Assembly: GCA_002633025.1 (NCBI GenBank)
Contig: NMRB01000081.1
Coordinates: forward strand, 107,730 to 171,729
Direction of reading: 5' to 3'
DNA: 64,000 nucleotides
From: Notospermus geniculatus
Lineage: Eukaryota > Nemertea > Pilidiophora > Heteronemertea > Lineidae
Part shown: one piece after another, positions 35,358-46,513 of the stretch
Numbering within the stretch: position 1 is the stretch's first letter
Layout of the letters: the number at the start of each line of letters is the position of its first letter
The notes under the pieces: model-generated
What the model saw: only the letters and a program-made list of their open reading frames with translations
Told to the model about the DNA's origin: nothing
Database searches by the model: none
Position numbers and translations under genes: made by a program

Positions 35358-35603
35358 CAGTGACTGACCGGGTTTTGCCAGACTTGGTCACATATGACAA
35401 AGCAAGGGGAAACCTGCAGTGTCAAAGAGTCACCTTTGTATATCACATGAAGAAGGGGTCCAAATAGGGATTGACAGGCCCCAATATGTCCACCACTCTG
35501 ACACCATCTTCAGAGGACTGGACCCCAGTAGCAGTGATGTTAGATGAACAGGAGATGACAACATCATTCAACATGTTCAACTGCCCTGGGGCAAAGGGGT
35601 AAG
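35358..35603 (+). other. Possible orphan exon(s), unidentified
   Basis: After a good acceptor (TTTCAG near 35360) the plus strand is open for about 35 codons to a stop near 35467. A second open stretch starts at an ATG near 35487 and runs to a possible donor GTAAGA near 35600. The translations look protein-like (charged, no low complexity) but match no family I know, and a stop separates them. This may be a decayed gene fragment. Weak call. Confidence 0.2.
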
Positions 35604-35801
35604 AACTAAATCCATGAAGTCAATAAGTGGGTATATGATTTAAATGCATTTATTTACAGAAATTTAAAAAAATATTAAATAAGATCACACAATTCTAAGT
35701 CCATACATGTAGTTTCCACTTGAGGTCTTCATGATCAATCATACATCATATCACTTAGCATTTGGTCAGAGTTCAGTACACATCGTCATTCAATGTACAT
35801 T

Positions 35802-37349
35802 TCAGCTCTCATCATCCTGCTTCACAGTCCATCGCCACCAAGCCACTTTCATCCGATCCCAAATGTTCTGCCAAGAGTCCATTGCTGGCCGAACATCCAA
35901 AATTGCAAATCGACTAGTATCTGGATTCACCTCGCCGCCATCGTAATAATCAATGATGTATCGCACCTCTTTGCCGCAACGATCAACGACCCAGTCATGG
36001 CGATCAAACGGCAACTCATAGCTGAAGAAAAGAACAGGTCAATTTTTTCAGAAGGCAGTAGTTTCAGAAGTACCGGTACCTGCAGGACTGACAAAGCCTA
36101 ACACTAGAACAAGGTACATGTAGTATCTGCAGGAAGAAACCGAAACATACCCCATCCAATGACGAATCCTGGCTCTAGGTGAATAGTCTTTGGCCCTTCC
36201 ACCAAAACGAACCAGCTGTGGATTCCCGCATTCCCTGAAAAAAAGAGTTATGGTAATTACAAATACCAGAACAATTTATATACAAGAATGTACTATTGGA
36301 AGGCAGGTCTGGCATTCTGAAGAAGGCTAGGCCTACCAATCTCCAGATATTTTGCAGGGATGCAATACAGAACGGCATCATGCAGCAGGTTGTTAGACGC
36401 CATTCCGCAACCATTTGCTGTGGTCATAGCATCATTTACATCTTTATTCTGTTTTCGTGAGCACAGTATATTACATTCCAAATTCTTACTTTGCATGTAG
36501 GGCTTCCCACATAAGAACCTCCTGCCATGCCTGCTCATTGTTTGCATTGTGAATCCTGATAATGTGGGCCATGTCGTTCGGGCTCAGGTCATCATCTTTC
36601 CAACGCCAACCTGGAACAAGACAGTTTTGACTTTAATCATTCGACATTCATACACTTAGACAGAATAGGAAAAATTTGTATCTCATCTTCAATAGGAGCT
36701 GTCAGTCAGTTGACCACTAGGTGTCACTACGGCCCAATTCAATGCCTAGCACCTGGAATGTTACCAAATCATTAACTCACCTTTGCGAATCATAGCATTC
36801 CAGAACATTTGCTGTGATGGGTAAACCCAATTACCACCTGTCCCAGCTCGAGGAATGGTTGAGACCTCCCTGTTAGTTGGCAAGAGGAATGGCTGACCTG
36901 GCGAGGGCTGCTGGTTTGGTGGTGGCATCTGCATTCAGACAAATACAAAATGTCACTTGCAACACTGAGCTACATCACAGAGCTCTGAAATCCTCATATG
37001 TAAGTCATTCCATTTGAACAATGAAACATGTCACGACTCAAACACTCACCATATTCGCTGGATCAATATCATTGCGGTTCACATCAGGAGCGAGTATTTG
37101 GTTCCCTTCTTGGTGCATTGGACATTCAGATGGATATGACACGGACATTTGCCTCTGATAGTTCTCATTCATTGGACACTCGCTGGGGGGAGTTGCCTGC
37201 TGTTTCTGATGCATAGGACATTCTGATGGTATGCTCTGCAAGTAACTCTGGTCTAAATTCTTACGAGACCTTGGAGTCTGGGTTTGAGCAACTGCAGGAT
37301 GTGGTGCAGTGAGACTAGCTGCAGCTTCTGTTGATACTGAGGCACCCAT
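35802..37349 (-). CDS. HCCS: Holocytochrome c synthase (cytochrome c haem lyase)
   Basis: Five coding exons: 37349-37050, 36928-36781, 36610-36490, 36234-36151 and 36021-35802. All are GT-AG and in phase, 873 bases, 290 residues. HCCS sits on the mitochondrial inner membrane facing the intermembrane space and attaches haem covalently to the CXXCH of cytochrome c (and c1). The N-terminal region has three Ser-Glu-Cys-Pro-Met haem-binding (CP) motifs at about residues 40-85, one more than usual in vertebrates. The catalytic region follows: GWRWKDDD, the haem-ligand His in IRIHN (H170), [45 protein letters not shown] and the C-terminal DVRPA...[11 protein letters not shown]. An acceptor 5 bases before the ATG implies an upstream non-coding exon. 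A poly(A) signal lies at 35649-35654 (minus strand). Confidence 0.96.
36688..36745. mobile_element. MITE family M1, truncated copy in HCCS intron
   Basis: AATAGGAGCTGTCAGTCAGTTGACCACTAGGTGTCACTACGGCCCAATTCAATG corresponds to one end of the M1 family. The other end is absent. Confidence 0.65.
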
Positions 37350-39544
37350 AGCACTGCAAGTAGAATAATGAAATCGAAAGTGAATCCTGTCAATCTACGT
37401 GAACTGATCTGAAAATGGACAATATTGGGGCAATTCATTCCACACTTCCTCACATTTGCATAGCCTTTTGCAAAAGGCCATGGGGATATAAGGCCAAAAT
37501 AGAAAAAGAGGGCACAGCCAAACAGTGTCACAGGTTAAACTGGCTCACGGCTGAAAGAATGAACATGAAGGGAATGAATGAATGAATAAAATTTAATTTC
37601 ATCAGTAGGCTAGGCCCTAGGCCTAGGGCAGGCCAATTTGATTTGAATAATACTAAATTAGGGCCTACATTAACATGAGCTTAACAGCTAGTCTCGCGTC
37701 ACCAGCCTCTCTCTCTTACAGGAGAGAGTCTGGTAGCAAAGGCCAAAACTTTCGTTACCGCCAGGTGGCGAGTGTCCAGCTCAGAGCATCCGAATCTGAT
37801 TGGCCAACGGCTGATTAAACATGGCTGCGCCCATGAAACGCATGATGAACGAATGAGTCTGAGGGAAAATTTACCTTTTTAGCACGGAAGGAACNTTTCG
37901 AGATATTCACAATAAAAGTGCGGCGTGTTTGACTAATTGATATGCAAATTTTCGTTATACACTAGTCCCGTGTGGAATAGGCAGGTTGTATCCGGTCGTA
38001 GAATCATAACATCTGTGTTATGTTCGGAGACCGGAGTTTTCGGTCTAGGTTTATCCAGATTGACTTTGATTTCTGGAGAGCATTGTTCGGCGGAACGAGT
38101 GTAGAATCCCCTGTCAGTGCCCAAAAAAAGGTCATCGATTGACGGAACAAGCCGCATTGTACAATAGGATTCCATTGTGTGCCATGGAGTAACGTCACTT
38201 CCGACGGGGGATTCTAAACTTTAGCCTGTTGTTTTTGTTGAGATCGAGACGTTTGTTTCCGTTGGATCTGAAACCATATGAATGCCTTGTCTGTAATATA
38301 CTCCTACTACCATGACTACACTGACCTCACAGATGGCGCTACGAACGCCTGTGCTCATCTGATCTGTGCTTGCCTGCATGCGTGCCGTAGCCGCCCCAAC
38401 ATAAACTGTGCCGTTTCTCAAGAACTAACATCGTTTTCGCATGATTTGATCGACATTTATGCTTTCTTGTGACTGGAAATCAGCTACACACCGAGTGAGA
38501 TGCTGTAAATGATGACGAAAAAGATGTTTCGTAAGACTGTCTCGCACGTGCAGCGTGCACTGTGGACTGGAGACTGGTCCCCTACACTTGTAACATTCGT
38601 CCTGATAGCGGGAGTGCAATGAGGGCGAAGAACTAGGCCATCCGAAACGGAAGTCGCCAAAGGGTGGGGAGCCACAATCTCGTTCCCAGATCTACCTCAT
38701 CCGAAGGTATCTCTGGCAAGGGCTACGACCTGACCAAGATTTCTGGTCAACCGCTGGCAGCGTGCCAAAATGTTTGTTTCACACAATGTTTCGTTCTTCG
38801 ATGACTGAAAAACATCATATATGCCTAAAAGGCCATTTAATACTCCCAAAACACGAAGTTGTTTGAGTATTAGAGCAATTTCAAACGAATATTTAGCATG
38901 GTTTGTTGCGAACATCATCGTAGACTGGTCCCCTGTCGTATCGCTCCGTTCCTCCACTACTACGACAGGCCGCGTCCGCCATATTTGCCTGTTTTCTGAC
39001 ACACGTATGCAAATGAGCAATAAAGACTTTCAACGTTGCGGGAGTCTCTAAAAATAGATATGACTCATGGCGCGACCGTTGATGACGTTTGGCTGACCAA
39101 TCACATGCCGAGTTGGCGTTCAAAATGCCTGTCGTAGTAGTGAAGCGAGAACTACGACAGGGGACCAGTCTAACATCATCGCGGCCTCGGCGTGATTCGC
39201 CTCAAAATTAGTCGATTGCGCATGCGCAGTATTGCTGAAGTCGTCAGCCCTTTCCAGTGGTGTTGTAGGAACGTAAACCCACTGGGGACGAGTTTGGGGG
39301 AGCCAGTGCCCTCTCCCGAACCGGAGGTCAGAGGCCTGCTTTCTCTGGGTCCGGCAGAGGCTAGAGGTAGGGCAAGCGGCGGAGTCGGATATGGATCCAT
39401 GCTCCTGCCTGAACAACTAAAACTAAAACTAAAACTAACTAACTCGCGGGCTGGCGGGAAAAATGAAGACATGCAGCATGTCCAACATGTCCAAAGCAAG
39501 ACAGAGCACACAAATTTTATCAAATAATACGATTTTGAGGGAAA
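37350..39544. other. Divergent promoter region between HCCS and SKP2
   Basis: HCCS reads left and SKP2 right. CpG-containing DNA at 37740-37850 has an inverted CCAAT-like GATTGGCCA and a YY1-type AACATGGCTGCG (about 37819). Foldback DNA built on GACTGGTCCCCTGTCGTA (38920-39175) fills much of the right part. One N lies at 37895. First exons of either gene were not placed. Confidence 0.4.
38918..39175. repeat. Foldback repeat (TAGACTGGTCCCCTGTCGTA)
   Basis: TAGACTGGTCCCCTGTCGTA on the left is mirrored by TACGACAGGGGACCAGTCTA on the right. CACTACTACGACAGGC faces GCCTGTCGTAGTAGTG. A related right half lies at 1128-1258. Confidence 0.7.
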
Positions 39545-39751
39545 ATGTTCATGCTAATAACAGGTATGCCTGGTCATGTTCTTGATGCTCATCACCCTGT
39601 TGTCTTTCCACTTTCAGCTCTCACAGTTTTGCTAGCAAACATGAAGAAAGCAAACATGAATGAAGAACAACATTCAACAGCTAGCTGTGCAATGGCAATG
39701 CATGATGAGATGAGCATGATTATGCCTATGGGCAGTTATAACCGCAAATAA
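39545..39751 (+). CDS. Possible two-exon small ORF at the SKP2 5' side
   Basis: ATG at 39545 with donor GTATGC after 39563, then an acceptor (CACTTTCAG, ending 39617), keeps one frame and ends at TAA 39749-39751. The last codons, the stop and an overlapping AATAAA lie inside the tip of the MITE at 39729. It may be a 5' exon of SKP2 or a short separate transcript. The only GT near its end gives a phase that does not fit the SKP2 exon at 40762, so it is not joined here. No family is recognised. Confidence 0.25.
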   Translation: MFMLITGMPGHVLDAHHPVVFPLSALTVLLANMKKANMNEEQHSTASCAMAMHDEMSMIMPMGSYNRK

Positions 39752-40198
39752 AGACGTTACAAAATGAAGACGTCTTTTGTTGTAATTTTCTCTACTAGGC
39801 CTAGACGTTGTGGTGATCTCAAGTCGTAGCTAAGAAAGACGACAGGTGGCGCTGCAGTCGTTCACATGATCTTACTTGAGTTGTAGCTAAGAAAGACGTA
39901 ATGTGGCGTGTCAGCGAAGAATGACGAAAACACCCGAAGTATTACGAATGATACGGCGCCATCTGTCGTCTTTCTTAGCTACGACTCGAGATCACCACGT
40001 CTAGAGAAAGTGCAGCGCCATCTGTCATCTTTCACTTAGCTACGACTCAAGATCACCACAACGTCTAGAGAAAGTGCAGCGCCATCTGTCGTCTTTCTTA
40101 GCTATGACTCGACTCGAGATCACCACAACGTCTAGAGAAAATTACAGCAAAAGACGTCTTCATTTTGTAACGTCTTTATTTGCGGTTATAACTGCCTA
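39729..40198. mobile_element. Foldback MITE with internal tandem units
   Basis: GGCAGTTATAACCGCAAATAAAGACG is mirrored by CGTCTTTATTTGCGGTTATAACTGCC. The right arm repeats a unit of about 60 bases (GCAGCGCCATCTGTCGTCTTTCTTAGCTACGACTC...) three times, while the left arm carries the inverse fewer times, so one arm has expanded. Confidence 0.8.
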
Positions 40199-40761
40199 TA
40201 CATGATGTCATGATGTGGATGAGTGACCCAGGTCTGGCCTGGGGGGTCCAGGGGGACTAGGCGTAGGCCCCTATAGGCTAGGCCTAGGCCGGTCATATGT
40301 CAGCCAGGGAGGGTGGATACAGGATTTCGGAAAAAGAAGAGGGGTGCATATTGTGCTAGAAAAATACTAGAATTTGAAATCTGTGGTGAATTTCAATGAT
40401 CTAGGCCTAGGCCTATACCTTACTATTGATCTGATGATTTGCTCCAATAATTAGGCTAGGCATAGGGCCTAGGCTAATACCCCTAGGCCTAGGCCTGCCT
40501 ACTGGAATATTAATTTCAGAAATTCACGGTCAATTTTGCAGTAGGCCTAGCTACAGCAGATAGGCCTAGCCTAGCCCTAGGCTAGGGCTCATGCTCATGT
40601 AGGCCTATAGGCCTAATAGAGCCTCAAGATGTCACCCGTATTTTTTATCATTGTGATTTAGGCTAGGCCTACCTATTGTTGTTGTAGGCCCCTTGTTAGA
40701 ACTAGCCCTAACTGTGGCATGGGCCAGTGGCCCGTCATTACATTTTTTAGCCTACTTTCAG
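40199..40761. repeat. AGGCCTA-rich low-complexity DNA
   Basis: TAGGCCTA, CTAGGCCTAG and AGGCCTAGGCCT words are packed densely (for example 40260-40300, 40440-40600). No coding sequence until the SKP2 exon acceptor at 40759-40761. Confidence 0.6.
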
Positions 40762-43700
40762 AAAGAAAACGTCTTCCAATGTGAAGTCCAAGAAGTCTCG
40801 AAAGTCTTGGGAGATGGAAGATAAAAACACAAGCATGATACTTGAGGAGATGGGAATATCTCTGATTGATGATGACAGTCAAGATCTTTGCCTGGGCCAT
40901 GGACCAACTCCACCTTGCAGCTGTGATACAGAAAATATACACCCTCTGCAGGTACCTAGAGTGGCATTTTAGGGGCCAGTTTGATTTTGAGTTTGAAGTT
41001 TGAAATGGAAATCTTTGAACAATTCTTTGGACTTTTGGCTAAGGCCTGTGAGGTATCTGATGAAATACATGCTTGCTATTTCAGGAATAATTCATGAATC
41101 TTGTTCGCTCTCAGTCTCAACAACATTTACAGTACGGTATTTTTGATATGTCAGATTGGAATGATGGTTGAATGAAAGATATATGACAGCTCGAATCAAT
41201 ACTTTTTGCCAAAAGTTTTGAGTCCAACTTCCATGTCAAATCAGGTTGAAAAAAAAATCATGTTCTGATCTTGTACCAGTTTTTTATATTTTTTGTTTTC
41301 AGGGGCCTCACACATTCAGCTTCCTCAACAGCAGCCCAGGCAGCAGTAACAGTAACACAGACTCAAGTTGTGAAAACCTCTGCAACCCAGAATCTCGCTC
41401 TGAGAACTTTGTCATTGATTCTAGTCCAGTTGACCATATTTTTGGCATCACAAGAAAAAGGAAGTCATACACTCTCACTGGAGAGGGTGAGTTGGAAGGG
41501 AACAGGTCACCGAGCATTAGTAGGCGGGCACAAAGCACCATATTGATTTTGAAAAGGTGCAACTGCATCCGATGCATACATTAGGCCTATCCTCCTAACT
41601 TCTATGTAAGTGTCCTCAGGAAGCAGCATGAAACTGAGATAGCAAGTTAAGTGTTGTTGAGCCATTCTCTGAATTCTATGTTGTTGAGTGGATGGAATCT
41701 CTACTCTAGTGCTGTGCTGCTGTTTCCTTCCACTGTGTGATGAATTTATGAACATCAATCTTATTCGTGCTTGACTTCCTTTTCAGGTATGATCAATAAA
41801 TTATCAGATGAAATGGTTCTTGCTATATTCAAATGGTTACCAAGATTCATGCTGGTCAGATGTGCGTCTGTTTGTAAAAGATGGCACAGATTAGGGTAAG
41901 TTAAGTAAAGCTAAGAATTGGGAGCAGTCTTTAGAGTTGGTAAAAAATGGCTTGATGATCACAACGGTAGATTTTCTATTAAAAAAAAAGTTTTTCCTGT
42001 ATCTCTTTAAGGATGGACGAGTCATTGTGGAAACGTTTAGACCTAGGAAACAAGACCCTCAGTGCAGGAGTTCTCGGGAAGGTGCTGGATCGAGGCGTTT
42101 CTATTCTAAGACTAGCAAAAGCAGAGGTGAGAAGGGTTCATTTGTTCCCTTCTTGGTAGATATGACATGAACATTAACATCGAAAAGTTCTTGTGTTGTA
42201 ATTCTCAGAACTCGGCTGAAAGTCCCTATATTTTTTTGCATTGAGTGACCTGTTGATGTACAAGTCAGTAATGTTCCTCCCCCTCCCCTAAGTCTCTGAA
42301 ACAACTTCAGATTATTTAACTGTAACCTCTACACGCCTATTTTTTGCAATGTGGCCAAAAGCTCTGAAGCAGCATTATCTTTTCAGATTTCCACACCCAT
42401 TCACACACTGTCTCAGTTCATCAATTCTGTCAGGTATGTGTGACGTGTAGAAAATGAAATTGTTGAGTATGATGGTCTCCACAGTTAGAGCCATGAGCCA
42501 CTTCAGTATCGACTCAGGGCACCTGTAAATTGCTTATACATGTACTTAAGATATAGTACTGTATAGTGTGTATACTGCAGAATTTTAATGGAATTCGTGA
42601 TCTTTTTTCAGACCATGTCAATTACAATACCTTGATCTCTCTATGGCTGTGATAAAGACTGAAGGACTGGAGAAGCTCTTATCGAGGTGTAACAACTTGA
42701 AAAAAGTCAGCCTGGAGAGCTGCCAGTTGACAGAAAGTGTATGCCAGTAAGTCTCCAAATGCTAAAGTCTGCTTCTGTGTATTGTCAGTAAGACCTGATA
42801 GTGATAGTGAACAATCCGGCTTGTAATAGTCAGGGTGGCGTAGTGGAAACTTCTGTGCCTGTCACAGGGTTCGTACTCTACCTTGACATCCTTGAAAACC
42901 TGGAATTTTGAGGTATCCCCTTTCCAGGTCTGGAAAACCTTGAAAAATCATGATTTACCCTAAAAGTCCTGGAAAAGTCCTTGAATTTTGTCCATGTGGC
43001 CTTCATAGAATTCAAAATTTTCTAGGGGAGGACCCCCAGACCCCCCATTTTCTTTTTATCTGACCTCAAACTCGTCGAGTCATCGGCCCTTCCAAAATGT
43101 AATGGCGGAGAAAACGCGACTTGTAGAATTGTCTGGGTTAGTGATGTCATGATCATATTAGGCCAATGATTGAGCCTGGTAAGAACTTGAATATTGGCAA
43201 AATAGTCCTGGAATTTCGGGATATTTGGCCCTGGAATTCCTTGAAAAGTCCTGGAATTTTAGGTCTGGGAGTAGTGTACGAACCCTGCTGTCACCTCTGA
43301 GGGTCCGTGTTCGATCCTCGATCAGACTCGCTGTTCATGTGACAGATTATTATGTGATAATTTGTGTGGCAGTATAGGAAACCTGTCGAATGTCGCTGAA
43401 TGGTCAACAAGGGCTGTCAGATTGCCTGTGCATTGATCCGCAACTGTTCACCAAGGCCATTAACACTTTACTCAAATGCACCATCCGACGGCATGGGTTT
43501 TCCTACACCGCCTCACATTTTCTTGTTGTTACAATTCCTTCATTGATTCTGTATTCCAGTTACCTTGGCCTAAACAGACAGTTACTTGCGCTGAATTTAT
43601 CATCTTGTCGAAATCTTACTGTGGACGGATTATCAGAAATCATTACGAACTGCACATGGTAAAAACCGATTCGTGTAGAGTACTGCTTGATGCGGTGTTT

Positions 43701-46047
43701 AATCACATTTCCCTAACTTAAATAATTTAAGAGAGAACAACCAAGCTAAAACAGCGACACTGTCATTTTATGCTTTCAGTTTGGAATCGCTCAATGTGGG
43801 CTGGACATACCTCGACCGTGAAATAATCACTTTACTCGTGCTGTGCCTACCTAAAAGCCTTCTAAAACTGAACCTAAGCGGAACAAGGGAGATGCTTTCT
43901 GATCAAGGTAAGGGAGTCACCGTCTCCTGTCTATCACATGAACAAGAGTCCGACGGGAATTGAACCCAGAACTTCGACAGCGACAGGTGCTGATGCTTCC
44001 ACTACACCACACTGACAGCCCAGATTTGATATGAAATGCAGTTTGTTTGTATCTAAATGCTGAAATATCCAACATAGAGCACAAAAACTGACACACAAAA
44101 TGATAGTAAACATAAAGTCGTCTCCAAATTTCGCAAATTTTTGACCCCCCAACTGGGGTCTTCTCGGGCACTTTCTAGTGGAGATCCCAAAAGGGAATCT
44201 CTGGGATCTCTATAGAAAGACAAAGTGCCTGAGGAAGACCCCAGTTGAGGTCAAGAATTTGCGAAATTTGGAGATGACTTTATGCAGTGTTCTCCAACTC
44301 CTATACCACGGGTACACGGCGCCACACCAAATTTTCTTGCCGCCAACCTAAACGCCGAACGGATTGTTCCCGCCACACCAAAAAAGTCTGCCGCCACAGA
44401 AAAAAACTGCCCGCCACGGCTGACGAAAGTTACGCTGAAGCAACCATATCGCACACAAAGTCAATATTTGTAATCATGCATCATGCTAACCACAGGCCTA
44501 AACCACAAACACCACACTCGAGCACGACTTGTCGGCATCATCCTTTGATCTTCCCACGATCTGACAGTGGCCTGGGACCGTCAGTAGTCAAATGTCATTC
44601 AAACATCATGTTTGATTGACAGTCGGCCAGAGACAGGTAGCTATGGCAATAGCCAATCGGGAGTCGGGGGCCTAAGTTACAGGTTGATTGACGTCTGTCT
44701 CTCAGTTGAAAACTTCTGATTCTCACACCCCTTTCTAATTTCATTGGATGAACAAGAAACGTTGCTGACCAAAACTACTGCACCTGAGCAGTACTACGGC
44801 CTGACCATGTGCTCTTGTTTTGACTGGAGGCTGACCACGTGGCTTTGTTGTGTCTGGTTTGGGACCGTTCCCATTTCAAATGAGGGGTTGCAGGAACCTG
44901 TTACATGCAGTCTTTGCATCATCAGAACGCAGGAAATCGCATCTCAGCCCACCTACGCAAAAAAATTTCTGGGGGAGGCCCCCCAGACCCCCCGTCGGAG
45001 CCCGGATACCGCCACACCAATTGTCTCAGAAGTTGGAGAACACTGTTTATGTTTACTATAAATGCTGAAATACATTAATTGGAGAAATTCTTTAGAAGAA
45101 AATTACATGCAGTTGATTTCAACAATTAGTCTTATCACTCTCGTGTGCTTCCGGGGGAGGGATCGTGGGATCGTCGTAGAGATAACAAGTGAGGTACCAA
45201 ATCATCATCTTATAGGTTTTATTCGTAGTTACATCCAGTTAACCACCTCCTTTGGAACCTTCGTTGCCTCGTGGTCCCTCTCTCTCTCTCAACATCCGGG
45301 GCTTCCCTACGGGGGTTACACACGGGCGCCTTTAAAGGGGCGGCTGCCTATTCCTATACTACATCATGTTCATTTCAGATGTACGTAACCTTATCCGTAC
45401 CTGTCCCCATTTGAAGGAATTAGACCTGAGTGATGCTACCCTGCTGACCTCTGACATCTTAGATGACATGGTGATGAACCTGAAGGGATTAGAACACCTG
45501 TCCCTCAGCAGATGTTATCAAATTTTACCTTCTAGTTTACCGTAAGTTGTTCAGCCAGTGTTTTGAATTTACTGGTATTTTGAAAAAGAATTATAATGAT
45601 TTGAGAACTCACCGAGTGCCAAATAGGGCATTTTTAGCTCACCTGTGAGCTACAGTCGTCATGCGGTGTCTGTCGTCATCATCCATTAGCTCTGGGGCTA
45701 CATTAACTGCTGGGGCTACTGACACAAACTTGGTACATATGTGCCTGTAGGTCAGATGACCTCAGACACCAAGTTTCAGTTCGATCTGATTCCTGGCTTG
45801 GCCACCAGGGGAATAAACCAAAAACCTTTAAAGTGCTGTTTTCTTTTGCAGTGTGTTGGGTTCAATGGTCACTCTGATGGCTCTAGATGTGTTTGGAACA
45901 ATGAAAGAGCAGACGTTGCAGTCAGTCCGCGAGGCCATCCCAACCATAGAAATCAACAAGTACCCCTTCTCAAGTATCGCAAGGCCAACAACTGGAATTC
46001 ATCGGACAAGTATTTGGGGTTTGCGGGTCAGGGAGAATGTGCTTTGA
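40762..46047 (+). CDS. SKP2: S-phase kinase-associated protein 2 (F-box/LRR)
   Basis: Ten exons: 40762-40951, 41303-41486, 41787-41895, 42012-42126, 42387-42433, 42612-42746, 43560-43658, 43780-43907, 45379-45541, 45852-46047. GT-AG junctions are consistent in phase, giving 454 residues from the first listed codon. SKP2 is the substrate receptor of the SCF ubiquitin ligase that targets p27/CDKN1B and other cell-cycle proteins in the nucleus. The N-terminal part is polar and Ser-rich with a basic RKRK (possible nuclear signal). The F-box spans exons 3-4 (LSDEMVLAIFKWLP...VCKRWHRLG, then DESLWKRLDL). Leucine-rich repeats follow in exons 5-10 (LQYLDLS, LKKVSLESC, LLALNLSSCRNLT, LESLNVGW, LLKLNLSG, LKELDLS, LEHLSLSRCYQI). 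The typical C-terminal tail SSIARPTTGIHRTSIWG closes it. The first exon is unresolved. A poly(A) signal is at 46417. Confidence 0.92.
42828..43345 (+). mobile_element. tRNA-derived SINE interrupted by a hAT-like MITE
   Basis: The A-box-like GGTGGCGTAGTGGAAAC (about 42834) and B-box-like GGGTCCGTGTTCGATCCTCG (about 43300) belong to one SINE head. They are normally some 50-60 bases apart but here are separated by a 421-bp insertion (42866-43286). It lies in SKP2 intron 6. Confidence 0.7.
42866..43286. mobile_element. hAT-like MITE inside the SINE
   Basis: AGGGTTCGTACTCTACC faces AGTGTACGAACCCT. CTGTCAC is repeated at both flanks (42859-42865 and 43288-43294). The body holds CCTTGAAAACCTGGAATTTTG phrases in both orientations. 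Tip sequence and 7-8 bp duplication fit non-autonomous hAT elements. Confidence 0.75.
43925..44012 (-). mobile_element. tRNA-derived SINE head (minus strand) in SKP2 intron 8
   Basis: On the minus strand GTGTGGTGTAGTGGAAGC is the A-box and GGGTTCAATTCCC the B-box, about 40 bases apart. The plus strand shows these inverted at about 43992-44010 and 43955-43967. Confidence 0.65.
44030..45075. mobile_element. Foldback element split by a nested element
   Basis: The left part (44030-44283) carries TATCTAAATGCTGAAATATCC...TAGTAAACATAAAGTCGTCTCCAAATTTCGCAAATT, then an inner fold at AGTGGAGATCCC. The right flank (45049-45075) resumes with TTTATGTTTACTATAAATGCTGAAATAC, the inverse of the left end. The two were once contiguous; 44284-45048 is an insertion. 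Confidence 0.7.
44284..45048. mobile_element. Nested MITE (CAGTGTTCTCCAACT...AGTTGGAGAACACTG)
   Basis: The 15-bp terminal inverted repeats are perfect. TTTATG flanks both sides (44278-44283 and 45049-45054). The body has AAATTTTCTTGCCGCC / AAATTTCTGGGGGAGGCC-like sequence and no transposase. Confidence 0.75.
45634..45840. repeat. Dispersed repeat (AGCTCACCTGTGAGCTACAG)
   Basis: This stretch of SKP2 intron 9 begins TTTTAGCTCACCTGTGAGCTACAGTCGTC and runs to CTGGCTTGGCCACC. It has the look of a dispersed repeat known in marine invertebrates; that is from memory of similar sequences and is uncertain. Confidence 0.35.
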
Positions 46048-46513
46048 TTGCTCCGAGGTTGGAACGTGGATTGTGTTGAACAAAAGCCTGGCTTAAATGT
46101 GCCTTAACTAACGCTGGGTCGAGTGGCTTCGGTGTTAGTTATTTCCACAAGTTCTTCTGCATTAGAGACACGGAACATCCTTCCCTCTCTAGGCTTCAGA
46201 TCAGATGGTAGCCCGTTGCATATAAACTTGACGGGGGAATTCCATTGTCAGATTTGTAAGTATGCTTCATTCTTTTACATGTAATTATCCAAGAAATATT
46301 CAACATTTCTTTCTAATCCTGTACTTTTTTGTATGTTTATCGTGCTCATTATGAATTTTTGCATGACTAACTTGTACAAGCATTTTAAACGATGAAAACC
46401 ATGCACCTATTTTGAAAATAAAAGATAAGTTTTGTAGTGTATCATGATTTCAGTTTTGTTTCTTTACCCTCGGAGTGATTTTCATTCAATTGTGGTCATA
46501 CACACTATACATA

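Noticed and set aside
40762-40951. Joining the ORF at 39545-39734 to SKP2 as its first exon
   Set aside because: The only available donor (GTTATA after 39734) gives phase 1, while the SKP2 exon needs phase 2. Joining would create a frameshift and stop.
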